Of a DNA stretch of 64,000 bases, positions 22,318 through 32,131 are shown piece after piece (position 1 is the stretch's first letter; the number at the start of each line of letters is the position of its first letter). Source of the stretch: Sacculina carcini (Eukaryota > Arthropoda > Thecostraca > Sacculinidae); contig OU696572.1 in NCBI GenBank assembly GCA_916048095.2, positions 6,885,954-6,949,953 on the forward strand, given 5' to 3'. A model generated the notes under the pieces. The model was not told where the DNA came from, made no database searches, and was given only the letters and a program-made list of their open reading frames with translations. The position numbers and the translations under genes were made by a program.

Positions 22318-23562
22318 CTGGCAACTAGTGTGTCAGCTGACATATTTTGTTGTGTGTTTTCTTACTGTTTTCATGTATTTAATTGTGGAGTTTAGACGTC
22401 TCAAGACGTTTAGCTTCCTTGCTTTCCTTGGGCGCTCCCGTTCCTTTTAATTTGAGTGCTCAGTGTCCTATGTATACATTTCCTATATGTGTGTGTTTCC
22501 ATATTGTCGTTGTTTACATGATTCCAGGCTTGTGTTGGACTTTTTGTGCGGTACATGGGCCAATTTTTGAATGTTTGCTGAATGAATGATTTGTATGGGT
22601 GCATTCCTTGATGTGTGGATGTGGGTGTGTGTGTTGTGTGCATGTGTGCTTGTTGTGATATGATTGCATATCTACGTATGATTGATTTTTTGTATGCTTG
22701 AATTTGATTGGTGAGTGCCTGCGTGCTATTTGTGTGTGCACGTGTCCCTGTGTGTATGTCTGATATTGTGTGACTGTGTAATATGCGTACTGATCTGTTT
22801 GTGACTTTGTTGAGTATTTTCAGATTATTTTTGTACTGCAGGATCAGTCATTTTTCCTGTGGACCGACATGTGCGTCCTCACCGGCTCACTTCGCTCGTG
22901 GTGGCGCACTGTGATATTGTATTCTACTTGTGATCTCACATTTTGTCCTTTTTCCGCTGTTATCATTGTAATTATGTCCTGGTCGTGTGATATGTGAGTA
23001 ACTCCTTTCTGTGAACTCACGTATGTTTATTACTTGAGTTTATTGAGGCGAATGTCTTTCCGGATGTTCCGGCGTACTTTCGCGCCATTTGTCGTCGCTT
23101 GTTGTGAGTGTCTCATGCTTTTGAATTTGTTGAATGGATGAATGATGCACCTTGTCTGATTGAGTGATTGTATGAATGATGCGTATGTGAGTTCTAATGT
23201 ATGCTTGAGGTGTATGAATGTTCTGCGAGTGTGAATGTGTGTGAATGTGTGTTGCCACTGTTTAATTTCATGTGCCCGGCGTGTTGATGTGATTCCTGTG
23301 TTTGGAACGTGTTTGCGTCCTTCTCTTGCGATGCTGTATCACGCTTCATTTGCTGTTCCATACACCTCCAGTCATTTTAGTTATCCGTAACTTCCTGCTC
23401 CTGTATTGGTGTTCGTCATAACGTGCTACTATTGTCACCTAATTCGTATTTTCTTTTGTTTCAGATGTAGAGTCAGATTATTTTTAGAATATATTTCTAA
23501 GGATGATTTCGTAATGTTCGCAGTGAATTTCTCAGCTACATGCTCCGCATCTGGCGGGGGAG
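22318..23562 (+). other. Long 3' noncoding region of element E
   Basis: About 1.25 kb of T/G-rich sequence separates the integrase stop from a polypurine tract CTGGCGGGGGAG (23,551-23,562). I see no coding frame worth reporting on either strand. In particular I see no envelope-like ORF with a signal peptide or transmembrane pattern. Confidence 0.55.
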
Positions 23563-24094
23563 TGTTGTAGCGCCTGCGTCGTCTTGATTTTATTATATTT
23601 TCTTTGGTCTTACTTCGCGCGTTATTCGAAATTGTTTATTATTCATTTGTTTCCTTTTCCTCGTTTTTCCAGTATTAATTCCTTTCCATCCAAAACATTA
23701 ATATTCTTGTGGGGCCGAATTTGAATCTCTTGTTAATAATTTAGGTGTTGCAGCAAAATTTCCGGGGGCATACGTTGTTTACATTGTTTATATATTGGTT
23801 CAGTTTGTAATCTCAATTATCTTTCTAATCTCCTTTGGTTTATTCGATTTATCGCTGTATTATTTATTTCATGATGTTTTTTATGTTGTTCTTTGTTCCA
23901 CTGCCCTGGGTCAATGACCTGTATGCTGATTCGTCAAAATTTAGCTCCGCCCGTAATCCAGCCTATAAAAAGGACGCCAATACAGGAAACGGCCTTAGTC
24001 GCAACCGACCACTCACGTGTTTTTTTTATTTGTGACAACCAAACCCGCCATACAGTATCCCTCTACATATTGAGCACATTGCGCCATGATTGTC

Positions 24095-24097
<3 letters not shown>
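23563..24097 (+). repeat. 3' LTR of element E
   Basis: It begins TGTTGTAGCGCC right after the polypurine tract. A TATA box TATAAAAAGG lies at 23,964-23,973, with a TTAGT about 33 bases downstream as a possible start site. The right edge is uncertain. TTGTCACA at 24,090-24,097, just before the AT microsatellite, is the likeliest CA end. Confidence 0.6.

Positions 24098-24098
<1 letters not shown>

Positions 24099-24159
<61 letters not shown>
24099..24159. repeat. (AT)n microsatellite, about 30 units
   Basis: Uninterrupted AT run that immediately precedes the first 388-bp repeat unit. Confidence 0.95.
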
Positions 24160-24164
<5 letters not shown>

Positions 24165-24547
24165 TTGTCGACACTACAAAAGTACAATGAATATTGAATT
24201 AATAATAAGCGATAAGAAATTGAAAAAAATAAAAAGTAAACCCATAAAAAGTCTTAACCAATAGAAAAGTCTAAATATGAATGTATTTATTTTAGATGTT
24301 GCAAAAGATTTTCCCTCGAACAGCCTCGTATTTAAACCCGCCCGTCGTGCGGAACTATAAATAAAATACAATGAATCAAAAAGCAAAAAGCTTATCCAAT
24401 AGAAAAGTATACATTTGTAAATTCTTGTTTTAATTATTGACGAAGTTTTTTCCTCAACACTGCTCAAATTCACACCCTTCCTTCGTGTGTAGTAATTCAG
24501 AAGTGTAACACTATCAAAACAATGAAACTTTCTGTCATCTCTATAAT
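24160..24547. repeat. 388-bp direct repeat, copy 1
   Basis: Begins CCTTTTTGTCGACAC and ends CATCTCTATAAT. It is nearly identical to 25,853-26,240, and both copies follow a TA tract. It contains the motif CCCGCCCGTCGTGCGGAAC, which recurs alone at 26,402. No coding frame is conserved in it. Confidence 0.85.
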
Positions 24548-25826
24548 CTATAATAATAAAGCTCAACGTACGTGTGTGAGTGTGTGTGCAGAACGGCACA
24601 TTGGTGTATATATATTGGTGTGTGTGTCTGTGTGTCGATATGCCATGACTCACGTGCATTGCAGCGAGCGTTTGCAGCGAGCGTTTGCAAATGCCCAGTG
24701 GCGTGCAGAGTGCGTAGTAAAACAGAGTGTTTAAATAAGTACATTGTCGTGCATGTGCGTGTTCCACAGGCGTTTTTCGAGTGGATATGTGTAGCTTACC
24801 AATATTGTAATTGTAATCAACATTTATTTTTCTACTGGTGTTTGTTTTTCACCATTATTCTACACACTGCGCCATTCAGTTGAGCGATTGCTAGAAACGC
24901 CCATGCGAGATTGCCACCTCAGGCACACACACACTCACATACACACTGACATACATGCACACACACACACATACACACTGACATAGATGCACACACACAC
25001 ACATACACATACAGGTACACGTACACACACACACACACATACATACACAGTGTACAGAACGGCACACTGATGTATATATTGGTGTGTGTGTCTGTGTGTC
25101 GATATACCATGACTCACGTGCATTGCAGCGAGCGTTTGCAAATGCACAGTGGCGTGCAGAGTGCGTAGTAAAACGGAGTGTTTAATTAAGTACATCGTCG
25201 TGCATGTGCGTGTTCCAGAAGCGTTTTCCAAGTGTATATGTGTAGCTTACCAATATTGTAATTGTAATTATCATATATTTTTCTATTGGTGTTTGTTTTT
25301 TACCTTTATTCTACACACTTTTGTCATTCAGTTGAGCGATTGCTAGAAACTTCCCTGCCAGATTGCCACCACATCTTTTCTGCGAACTGTTCTTGCATAA
25401 TTTTGCAATTCTTCCCAGGAATTGCACACACGATACCGTTTTGCATTTTGTATTGGTATGTGTGTCCGTGTGCCGAAATTCTATGAACGAACACGTGTGC
25501 AGCCAGTGTTTGTATGCGTGTGCGTCTGTATGTGCGATGCGAACTTATATAATGTCGTGCACACGGATTGTGCAACATTTTGATGATCAGACGGCGATTC
25601 TGTCGCAGGCTGGTTAAACATACCAGAACCATAATACCAATATTCGCGTGCCTTTGGCACTAATAGTTGAAGCGCGTATCCGACTCAATGTGAGTATGAA
25701 CACTTGAATTTTATATGCCTACACTACTTATTGAATTATATGTGGTTACACTTGTTATTTTCGAGACGCACGTAGTGCGGATCTACTAGCGACCATAACC
25801 GCACGAAGTGCGGAACTTGTCGCTAG
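24547..25826 (+). mobile_element. Candidate non-autonomous Helitron
   Basis: The 5' end is TCTATAATAATAAAGC preceded by A. The 3' end is a 6-bp-stem hairpin (CCGCAC-GAA-GTGCGG, 25,799-25,813), nine bases, then CTAG at 25,823-25,826, followed by T. Those are the TC start, subterminal hairpin, CTRR end and A/T target expected of Helitrons. There is no target duplication and no coding capacity for a Rep/helicase. Inside, about 320 bp at 24,592-24,917 is repeated at 25,056-25,372, with a diverged third piece near 25,440. CA tracts occupy 24,925-25,045. Confidence 0.65.

Positions 25827-25852
<26 letters not shown>
25827..25852. repeat. (TA)13 microsatellite
   Basis: Lies between the Helitron 3' end and the second 388-bp repeat. 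Confidence 0.95.
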
Positions 25853-25857
<5 letters not shown>

Positions 25858-26240
25858 TTGTCGACACTACAAAAGTACAATGAATATTGAATTAATAATA
25901 AACGATAAGAAATTGAAAAAAATAAAAAGTAAACCCATAAAAAGTCTTAACCAATAGAAAAATCTAAATATGAATGTATTTATTTTAGATGTTGCAAAAG
26001 ATTTTCCCTCGAACAGCCTCGTATTTAAACCCGCCCGTCGTGCGGAACTATAAATAAAATACAATGAATCAAAAAGCAAAAAGCTTATCCAATACAAAAG
26101 TATACATTTGTAAATTCTTGCTTTAATTATTGACGAAGTTTTTTCCTCAACACTGCTCAAATTCACACCCGTCCTTCGTGTGTAGTAATTCAGAAGTGTA
26201 ACACTATCAAAACAATGAAACTTTCTGTCATCTCTATAAT
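25853..26240. repeat. 388-bp direct repeat, copy 2
   Basis: Partner of 24,160-24,547 with few substitutions and the same length. The pair with their TA tracts look like a tandem duplication into which the Helitron inserted. Confidence 0.85.
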
Positions 26241-26495
26241 TCAAGATTAATGCTTCCGCTAAACAGCATATGCATATAGTTGGCATTGCATGATGCTACA
26301 ACCCATATCCTTATGCAACTTAAGCGTATGCAACTTGAAATTAAACCAATTAAATTACACAGTAAAAGTCATTAGTTAACTTTGTTCCCAGTAGCATTTT
26401 ACCCGCCCGTCGTGCGGAACAATTCATGTGTAAATATTGAGGATAATAAAACCTGTCTATTCAGTATAGTGTAGCATTAATTAAACTGCACCCAA
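26241..26495. other. Unassigned AT-rich DNA
   Basis: Contains one more CCCGCCCGTCGTGCGGAAC motif at 26,402-26,420. The last five bases (CCCAA, 26,491-26,495) are the left target duplication of element F. Confidence 0.5.
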
Positions 26496-26676
26496 TGATG
26501 TGTCGGTGCTGTGTAATTAAATATCGAATTGAATCAGAAAGCCTTGTATTGAAAACAACAGCAAAAATACAACCCCGGTTCGATAAACGTGCTTTCCCCT
26601 CTGCGTCACAAGTGTCTCCAAGTCAGAACGTTTTATCAAGGCGCGGCTACGCTAAATATGACACACATATATATCA
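26496..26676 (-). repeat. 3' LTR of element F
   Basis: 181 bp, plus-strand TGATGTGTCGG to ATATATATCA. Its last bases match the short LTR piece at 35,384-35,400 beyond the nested insertion, which fixes the LTR edge. Confidence 0.9.
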
Positions 26677-26789
26677 CCCTTCCCCCTCAGATCACAAGCT
26701 CAAATCTGCGAACGATACACAAAATGACACGTTAAACATCGCTCACAGATAGACACAACGCTATTTACCCCAGCATAAACAGGATAACA

Positions 26790-29303
26790 CTAATAAAAAC
26801 GCTGAGGAGGACGCCGAATACGACTGGAACGTCTCAACACAACAGGACCTGCACTATCAGGAACAGATTTCTCGGCTTCGACTTGAACCTCACCACCATC
26901 ACCCTGGTCTTCACCCTGATGATCGGCCGTGGTCCGCCCATGCTCCGTAGCATTCTCTCCCACACATCCGTCTGTGGCAGTCACAGGAACCGTCGCATGT
27001 GCAGAGTCGCATGCCGGCTCAACCGCTCTGCCACGACCGCCGTCCATCTCCTCTTCCGCTGAACATCTTCCGCGAATATGGTCGAAATGTCGCCGTAGCA
27101 CTCGACCATCACATTCCAGCTCAGCTATTTGGTCATTCAACGATTTCACGACAGCCGGCGACCATTTACGATCACTGTTGAACAGCTGGACATAAACCGC
27201 ATCACCGACTTCGAAACGACGGACTGTAGAGCTGCGATTGTTCCGCCAATTGTACTTTTCCCGATTGTCGTCCATACGATCTCGAATTGACGATCCGAGA
27301 CGATTCAGATGAGTCATCATCGGCCTGCCATTTAGCAGCTCTGCTGGAGTTCTGCCTACCGCAGTCAACGGTGTAGTCCGATACTGAAAAAGGACACGAA
27401 GTAGTCTGGTTTGCAGCGGAGAAGAACGCTGCTTCTTCAGCCCCTGCTTCAGTATACCAACTGCGGCCTCGGCTTGTCCGTTGGACTTGGGATGCCACGG
27501 TGGAGTAAACACCTGCCTCACACCGTTTCTTTGCAGGAACCATTTCATCTCCTCGGATGAAAATCCCCGAGCATTATCCATGACGAATACTCTTGGTACG
27601 CCATGATCTGCGAATGACTGACGTAGTTTTTCTACTGTCGTCACGCCACTAGTAGAAGACACCACATGAGCATCGATCCATTTGCTGAAAGAATCCACAA
27701 CAACCAAAATCCACCGGCCTTCCATAGGTCCCAAGTGATCGATATGCACTCTGCTCCATGGCGAGTCTTCAATTTTCCATGACTTTTCTGGCACAGTAGG
27801 AGCATTTGGACGGCTCTCTTGACAAACAGCACAACACTTCACAACATTTTCCACATCCAGATCAAGTCCAGGCCACCAAACATACATACGAGACTTCGCT
27901 TTCATAGCTACTATACCAGGATGACCTTCATGAAGATGTTTTAGAATCACTTGTCTCAACTGCGATGGAACCACTATTCTCGTACCCCACAGAAGTAATC
28001 CATTTTCAGTACTTAGCTCGCAAGTCCGCTGCACGAACGGCGCCAACTCTCCCCAACCTGTTCGAGCGCGTTCCGGCCAGCCTTCCATCACAGCCTGGTA
28101 CACACGCGACAACACCGGATTTCTGGAAGTACACCTGCGAACACCCTCAAGAGAAATTAGGTCACCATCAACCGTTTCAAGCAGCAGAACTGCGTCCCCT
28201 GGAATCGGTACATCAATGTTTTCCCCGTCACACAAAGGAAGACGACTCAAACAATCACAATTCGCCTGATATTTACCGGCCACATATTCAAGCTGATAAT
28301 CATATGCTTGTAACGACACTCTCCACCTTGTCACACGTGGTGACACCATTATTGGCAAATATTTGCCGTTTCCGAGCAAGCCCAACAATGGCTTGTGATC
28401 GGTTTTGATGCGAAACCTTCTCCCGTACAGATACTGGTGAAACTTTTTTACTCCGTATACCACTGCCAGTCCTTCTCGATCTAACTGACTGTAATTCTTT
28501 TCAGCAGGACTGAGGGAACGTGAACCGTAAGCCACTGGTCTCTCGACATTGTTCTCTACAATCGACAACACAGCTCCGATCCCATATGGACTGGCGTCCA
28601 CTGAAAGTACAAGTGGGGATGTGACATTATACTGGGCTAATAACGGAGCACTGCTCAGCATCCGCTTTGCTTGTTCAAATGAAAGTTTCTGTTCTTTACC
28701 CCACTTCCAACTTTGTTTCTCATGAAGAAGCTGGTACAGCGGCGCTGCCACAGTTGACAAATTTTCCAAGAACTTACCATAGTAATTCAGCATTCCAAGA
28801 AACGACCTCAATTCTGATACATTGCCTGGTACAGGATACTCAATCACAGCTCTCACCTTTTCCGGTGATGTACTTACACCATCCTTGCTTATCGAAAATC
28901 CTAGATAGTCTAGTCGTTTGATCATCCACTGACATTTGTCTTGCTCACTCAGCTTAAATCCCGCATCTTTCAGACGCTGCAACACTTGCGACAAGACTTT
29001 CAAATGGTCAATATCATTCGCACCGGTCACACAAATATCATCGAGAAATATAGCCGTGTGCGGCATACCGGACAGAACTGTCTCCATCAACCTCTGAAAT
29101 ATTGACGGAGCCGAAGCAACACCATATGGAAGCCTGGTCGGAGCCATCAGACCCTTGTGTGTATTATCAACCACCAGCTTTTGACTTTGCTCATCCAACG
29201 GAACCTGTAAATACACCTCTCTCAGGTCAATCACACTGAATTTCTCACCTCCACTCCACTTGGTCAGCAACTCATCGACTCTTGGCAATGGGTACTTTTC
29301 CAC
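26790..29303 (-). CDS. pol: Element F pol: RT palm, RNase H and integrase
   Basis: The frame starts near KYPLPRVDELL of the RT and shows DLREVYLQVPL, RLPYGVASAPSIF and the catalytic AIFLDDICVTG. RNase H follows (LSVDASPYGIGA, LDREGLAVVYG, KTDHKPLLGLL, NCDCLSRL). The integrase has a zinc region (HLHEGHPGIVAM, then CAVCQESR) and acidic residues in VHIDHLGPME, VMDNARGFSS and SNGQAEAAVG. It ends RSSRIRRPPQRFY. The 837 codons are uninterrupted, so the only lesion separating it from gag-protease is a shift in the A/T homopolymer near 29,366-29,372. Confidence 0.9.
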   Translation of the reverse strand: MEKYPLPRVDELLTKWSGGEKFSVIDLREVYLQVPLDEQSQKLVVDNTHKGLMAPTRLPYGVASAPSIFQRLMETVLSGMPHTAIFLDDICVTGANDIDHLKVLSQVLQRLKDAGFKLSEQDKCQWMIKRLDYLGFSISKDGVSTSPEKVRAVIEYPVPGNVSELRSFLGMLNYYGKFLENLSTVAAPLYQLLHEKQSWKWGKEQKLSFEQAKRMLSSAPLLAQYNVTSPLVLSVDASPYGIGAVLSIVENNVERPVAYGSRSLSPAEKNYSQLDREGLAVVYGVKKFHQYLYGRRFRIKTDHKPLLGLLGNGKYLPIMVSPRVTRWRVSLQAYDYQLEYVAGKYQANCDCLSRLPLCDGENIDVPIPGDAVLLLETVDGDLISLEGVRRCTSRNPVLSRVYQAVMEGWPERARTGWGELAPFVQRTCELSTENGLLLWGTRIVVPSQLRQVILKHLHEGHPGIVAMKAKSRMYVWWPGLDLDVENVVKCCAVCQESRPNAPTVPEKSWKIEDSPWSRVHIDHLGPMEGRWILVVVDSFSKWIDAHVVSSTSGVTTVEKLRQSFADHGVPRVFVMDNARGFSSEEMKWFLQRNGVRQVFTPPWHPKSNGQAEAAVGILKQGLKKQRSSPLQTRLLRVLFQYRTTPLTAVGRTPAELLNGRPMMTHLNRLGSSIRDRMDDNREKYNWRNNRSSTVRRFEVGDAVYVQLFNSDRKWSPAVVKSLNDQIAELECDGRVLRRHFDHIRGRCSAEEEMDGGRGRAVEPACDSAHATVPVTATDGCVGENATEHGRTTADHQGEDQGDGGEVQVEAEKSVPDSAGPVVLRRSSRIRRPPQRFY

Positions 29304-29313
29304 TTTCAGAGAC

Positions 29314-30774
29314 TTATTCAGTGTGACATCGTAACTTCCACACAGTCTGACAGATTTCTTGTTTTTTTACAACAGTAACAACAGGAGTAGCCCAGTCCGA
29401 CGCTTTCACTGGCTTTAACACCCCTTCCTTGACTTGCCTGTCGAGTTCCTGCTCCACCAACGGTTGTATTGCCAATGGTACATTTCTGGCCTTTTTGAAC
29501 ACTGGTGTAACATTTTCACTTATTTCCAGCGATACGGTTGTAGTACAAGCACCGATACCGTCTTCAAACAAATTTTTATGCTGCTGTAACAAACTTGACA
29601 AACTCTTCGGATCTACCCGAACAGCACACAGACTCGACCAATATAATTTTATTGTCTGCAGCCAGTCTCTACCCAACAGAGTGGGACAATGTATATTACC
29701 ATTAACCACGGTTAGCGATAATCTAGCGCTCTGCTGCCCATATTGTACTTCAACACTGTCCTCGCTGACAACATCAAGTTTTCCACCATTGTAACACGAT
29801 AGCACCGGTTTGACACCTTTCTGATCACTCACTGGTTTACCAAAAACACTGCGATATTTCTCACTAGACATGATTGAACGAGCAGCACCTGTGTCTACCA
29901 GCATGGAAACCATTTTCCCATCAATTTTCACATCCACATACATGGTGTCTACGTCAACATCCACCGCGTACATGTCATACGACCTTCTGCCGTTTTGAAC
30001 GCCGTCGACATTTTGCCCATTTTTGTCAATAATATTTACATTTTTAGTTCTACACATTTTGGCAAGATGACCCACATTGTGACATTTGTGGCACTTGACA
30101 TCCTTCGCTACTTTGCAATTTCTTGCGAAGTGACCTGCTTTACCGCAACGAAAACAACCATTGTTTATTTTGGGCTCATTACTAGCCTTTTTACGCACTG
30201 TAAACTTTTTGTTCTGCACAATGTGCACCTCAGTCTGATTCATCACTTGCGCTTGCTGACGACTTGACTCAAACGTCGTAGCAATCATTTGCAATTTTTG
30301 AATTGTCAACTCAGATTGTTCCAAAAACTTACGCCTTAATTCCGGGTGCAAACAACCAGCTACAGCCTGATTTACCAAATGTGACTCAATTTCAGATGCT
30401 AAAAAATCACACGTTTTCACTTGTGATCTCAACTGAGCAACAAACTGAACGATACTGTCACCCTCTTTCTGTTTCAACTGATGAAACACATAGCGCTCGT
30501 AGACACTATTTCTTTTTGGCTCGTAGTGGCCCTTCAACTTAGCTACCGCATTTGTGTACCCATCTGCATTTTCCAAAGAAACTGGCTCTGGCAACGATTC
30601 GAAAATTCCTTGCACTTCCAATCCCAATAAGTGAAGCAAAACAGCCTTTTTCTGAGAAGCACTACTTATTCTCACTGCTTCAAAATAATACTCCAAACCA
30701 CGAATCCACCTTCCAAAATCCGCTCCCACTTGATACGGTTCCAATTGCGACAAACTCAAATTAGCTGAAGCCAT
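29314..30774 (-). CDS. gag: Element F gag-protease-RT start
   Basis: ATG at 30,774 opens a single frame. The N-terminal half is the capsid-like gag with FGRWIRGLEYYFEAVR. Two CCHC knuckles follow, CFRCGKAGHFARNC and CHKCHNVGHLAKMC (about residues 210-245). The retropepsin has SMLVDTGAARSIMS (about 293) and TLLGRDWL. The RT thumb-side start DWATPVVTVVKK then loses frame at a run of seven A/T. Gag and protease share one frame, so no programmed frameshift is needed here. Confidence 0.88.
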   Translation of the reverse strand: MASANLSLSQLEPYQVGADFGRWIRGLEYYFEAVRISSASQKKAVLLHLLGLEVQGIFESLPEPVSLENADGYTNAVAKLKGHYEPKRNSVYERYVFHQLKQKEGDSIVQFVAQLRSQVKTCDFLASEIESHLVNQAVAGCLHPELRRKFLEQSELTIQKLQMIATTFESSRQQAQVMNQTEVHIVQNKKFTVRKKASNEPKINNGCFRCGKAGHFARNCKVAKDVKCHKCHNVGHLAKMCRTKNVNIIDKNGQNVDGVQNGRRSYDMYAVDVDVDTMYVDVKIDGKMVSMLVDTGAARSIMSSEKYRSVFGKPVSDQKGVKPVLSCYNGGKLDVVSEDSVEVQYGQQSARLSLTVVNGNIHCPTLLGRDWLQTIKLYWSSLCAVRVDPKSLSSLLQQHKNLFEDGIGACTTTVSLEISENVTPVFKKARNVPLAIQPLVEQELDRQVKEGVLKPVKASDWATPVVTVVKKQEICQTVWKLRCHTE

Positions 30775-30850
30775 AGCTACATAAAAACAACTTATTGGAA
30801 AATCAAACCCAATACTTATTCAAAATCAAATCCCATCCTCGTCGCCACTT

Positions 30851-31019
30851 TGATGTGTCGGTGCTGTCTAATTAAATATCGAATTGAATCAGAAAGCCTT
30901 GTATTGAAAACAACAGCAAAAATACAACCCCGGTTCGATAAACGTGCTTTCCCCTCTGCGTCACAAGTGTCTCCAAGTCAGAACGTTTTATTAAGGCGCG
31001 GCTACGCTAAATATGACAC
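30851..31019 (-). repeat. 5' LTR of element F, larger part
   Basis: Matches 26,496-26,664 with about two differences. It is interrupted after GACAC (31,015-31,019) by the family A element. The missing 12 bases reappear at 35,389-35,400. Confidence 0.9.
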
Positions 31020-31375
31020 TGTGGTTTTGCCGTGTAGACGCTTTGTTTATATGACTATTTGTGTTTATGTATAGAGTGATGAGGAGACACGTTGTGTATA
31101 TTGTCGTTAGATGGCGTTACCAGTGTGTTAGCTGATTATATGTATGTGATCAATGGGCGGGACTTAGAGGTGCGAGGAGAAGTAATGGGGAGTGCGGTGG
31201 TGGAGTGTGTGGCGTGAGCGTGGAGCGGTTATTGTTGCGAGCGTGGAGCGCTTTGAGCTGTTGAATTGTGAGAATTTGCAGGTGAAGTTTTTATTGTATT
31301 AATTGTTTCTTTTCTGTCTCATCGCATTGTTCAACCTCATTTGTATTCGGTCATCTAATACATCTTAAAACCACA
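31020..31375 (+). repeat. 5' LTR of family A copy 2
   Basis: 356 bp, TGTGGT to ACCACA, so the terminal six bases form a perfect inverted repeat. Confidence 0.92.
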
Positions 31376-31387
31376 AGCTAACCGGCC
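31376..31387 (+). promoter_or_regulatory. Probable primer binding site of family A (tRNA-Ile 5' end complement)
   Basis: AGCTAACCGGCC directly follows the LTR. Its complement GGCCGGTTAGCT is, from memory, the first twelve bases of many animal tRNA-Ile(AAU) genes. This is not the usual 3'-CCA end. The position is exactly where a primer site should be. The tRNA identity is my inference. Confidence 0.5.
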
Positions 31388-31390
31388 ATA

Positions 31391-32131
31391 ATGGCAAGAA
31401 TATCTCACGATATGATCAGGGCGTTTGCCGGCGATGGAGACGTTGTGGCGTGGTTAAAGAAAGCAACGTTGGTAGCAAAGCTGCAAGGTGTATCTGACCT
31501 AGCCAGTTTCATTCCGCTGTATCTTGAGGGGGATGCGTTAGCGCTATATTTAGAGCTGTCTAAGGAGGCCCAGGTCAATGCTGATCAGATTCAGCAAATG
31601 CTGATTGGAGCATTCACGGATGATGCGTTCACGGCGCATAGAAAGTTGTGTGAGAAAAGATGGAGTGGCGAATCTGTTGATGTATATGCCAATGAGATCA
31701 GAAGGTTGGCTGGACTGGCCAGTTTCGATAATGCAGGTGTTGAGCATGCAACGAGACTCGCGTTTGTGAATGGTTTTCCTGCCGACATCAGAGTCACGCT
31801 TCAGCCTTTACCAAATGTTTTAAAGATGACGACCAGCGAGCTGATTGCCCATGCCCGTGTGTTGGCTGCTAATAGAGCCGTGAATGTGGTGGCCGCCGGT
31901 GACGCGGTCAGTGGGAGCATGGAATCACAGCTGTGAGATAATGCTGCTCCGCGAAGATTCACCGGACGATGCTTCGTGTGTGGAGGGCCTCACATGGCAC
32001 GCTACTGTAGCAAACGTAAACCGATCGTGTGTTATCGGTGCGGAAAAGACGGACACAAGTCATTTGAATGCAAGTCGGAAAACTTGAGTGGGGTGGCTTG
32101 TGCGCCAGCAGTCACTCCAATGAGCCAATAA
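31391..32131 (+). pseudogene. gag: Family A gag, copy 2, one in-frame TGA
   Basis: ATG at 31,391. The N-terminal region (RISHDMIRAF, VVAWLKKATLVAKL) and the capsid-like RLAFVNGFPADIRV are followed by a TGA at 31,934-31,936. The same frame continues into two zinc knuckles, CFVCGGPHMARYC and CYRCGKDGHKSFEC, and stops at 32,131. The pol frame opens at 32,068, so the two overlap by 64 bases in different registers, as expected for programmed frameshifting. The TGA could be a mutation or a suppressed stop. A mutation is more likely because copy 1 has sense codons in the matching gag region. Confidence 0.82.

Noticed and set aside
22318-23562. Envelope-like gene in the long gap between integrase and LTR of element E
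   Set aside because: No frame has a signal peptide, transmembrane pattern or glycoprotein features; the stretch looks noncoding.
24919-25231. Cys/Val-rich minus-strand frames
   Set aside because: Translation of CA microsatellites inside the Helitron candidate.
31126-31132. GTTAGCT in the family A LTR as a self-priming partner of the primer site
   Set aside because: Only seven bases pair with the site and it is not at an obvious RNA start; the tRNA-Ile match is longer.
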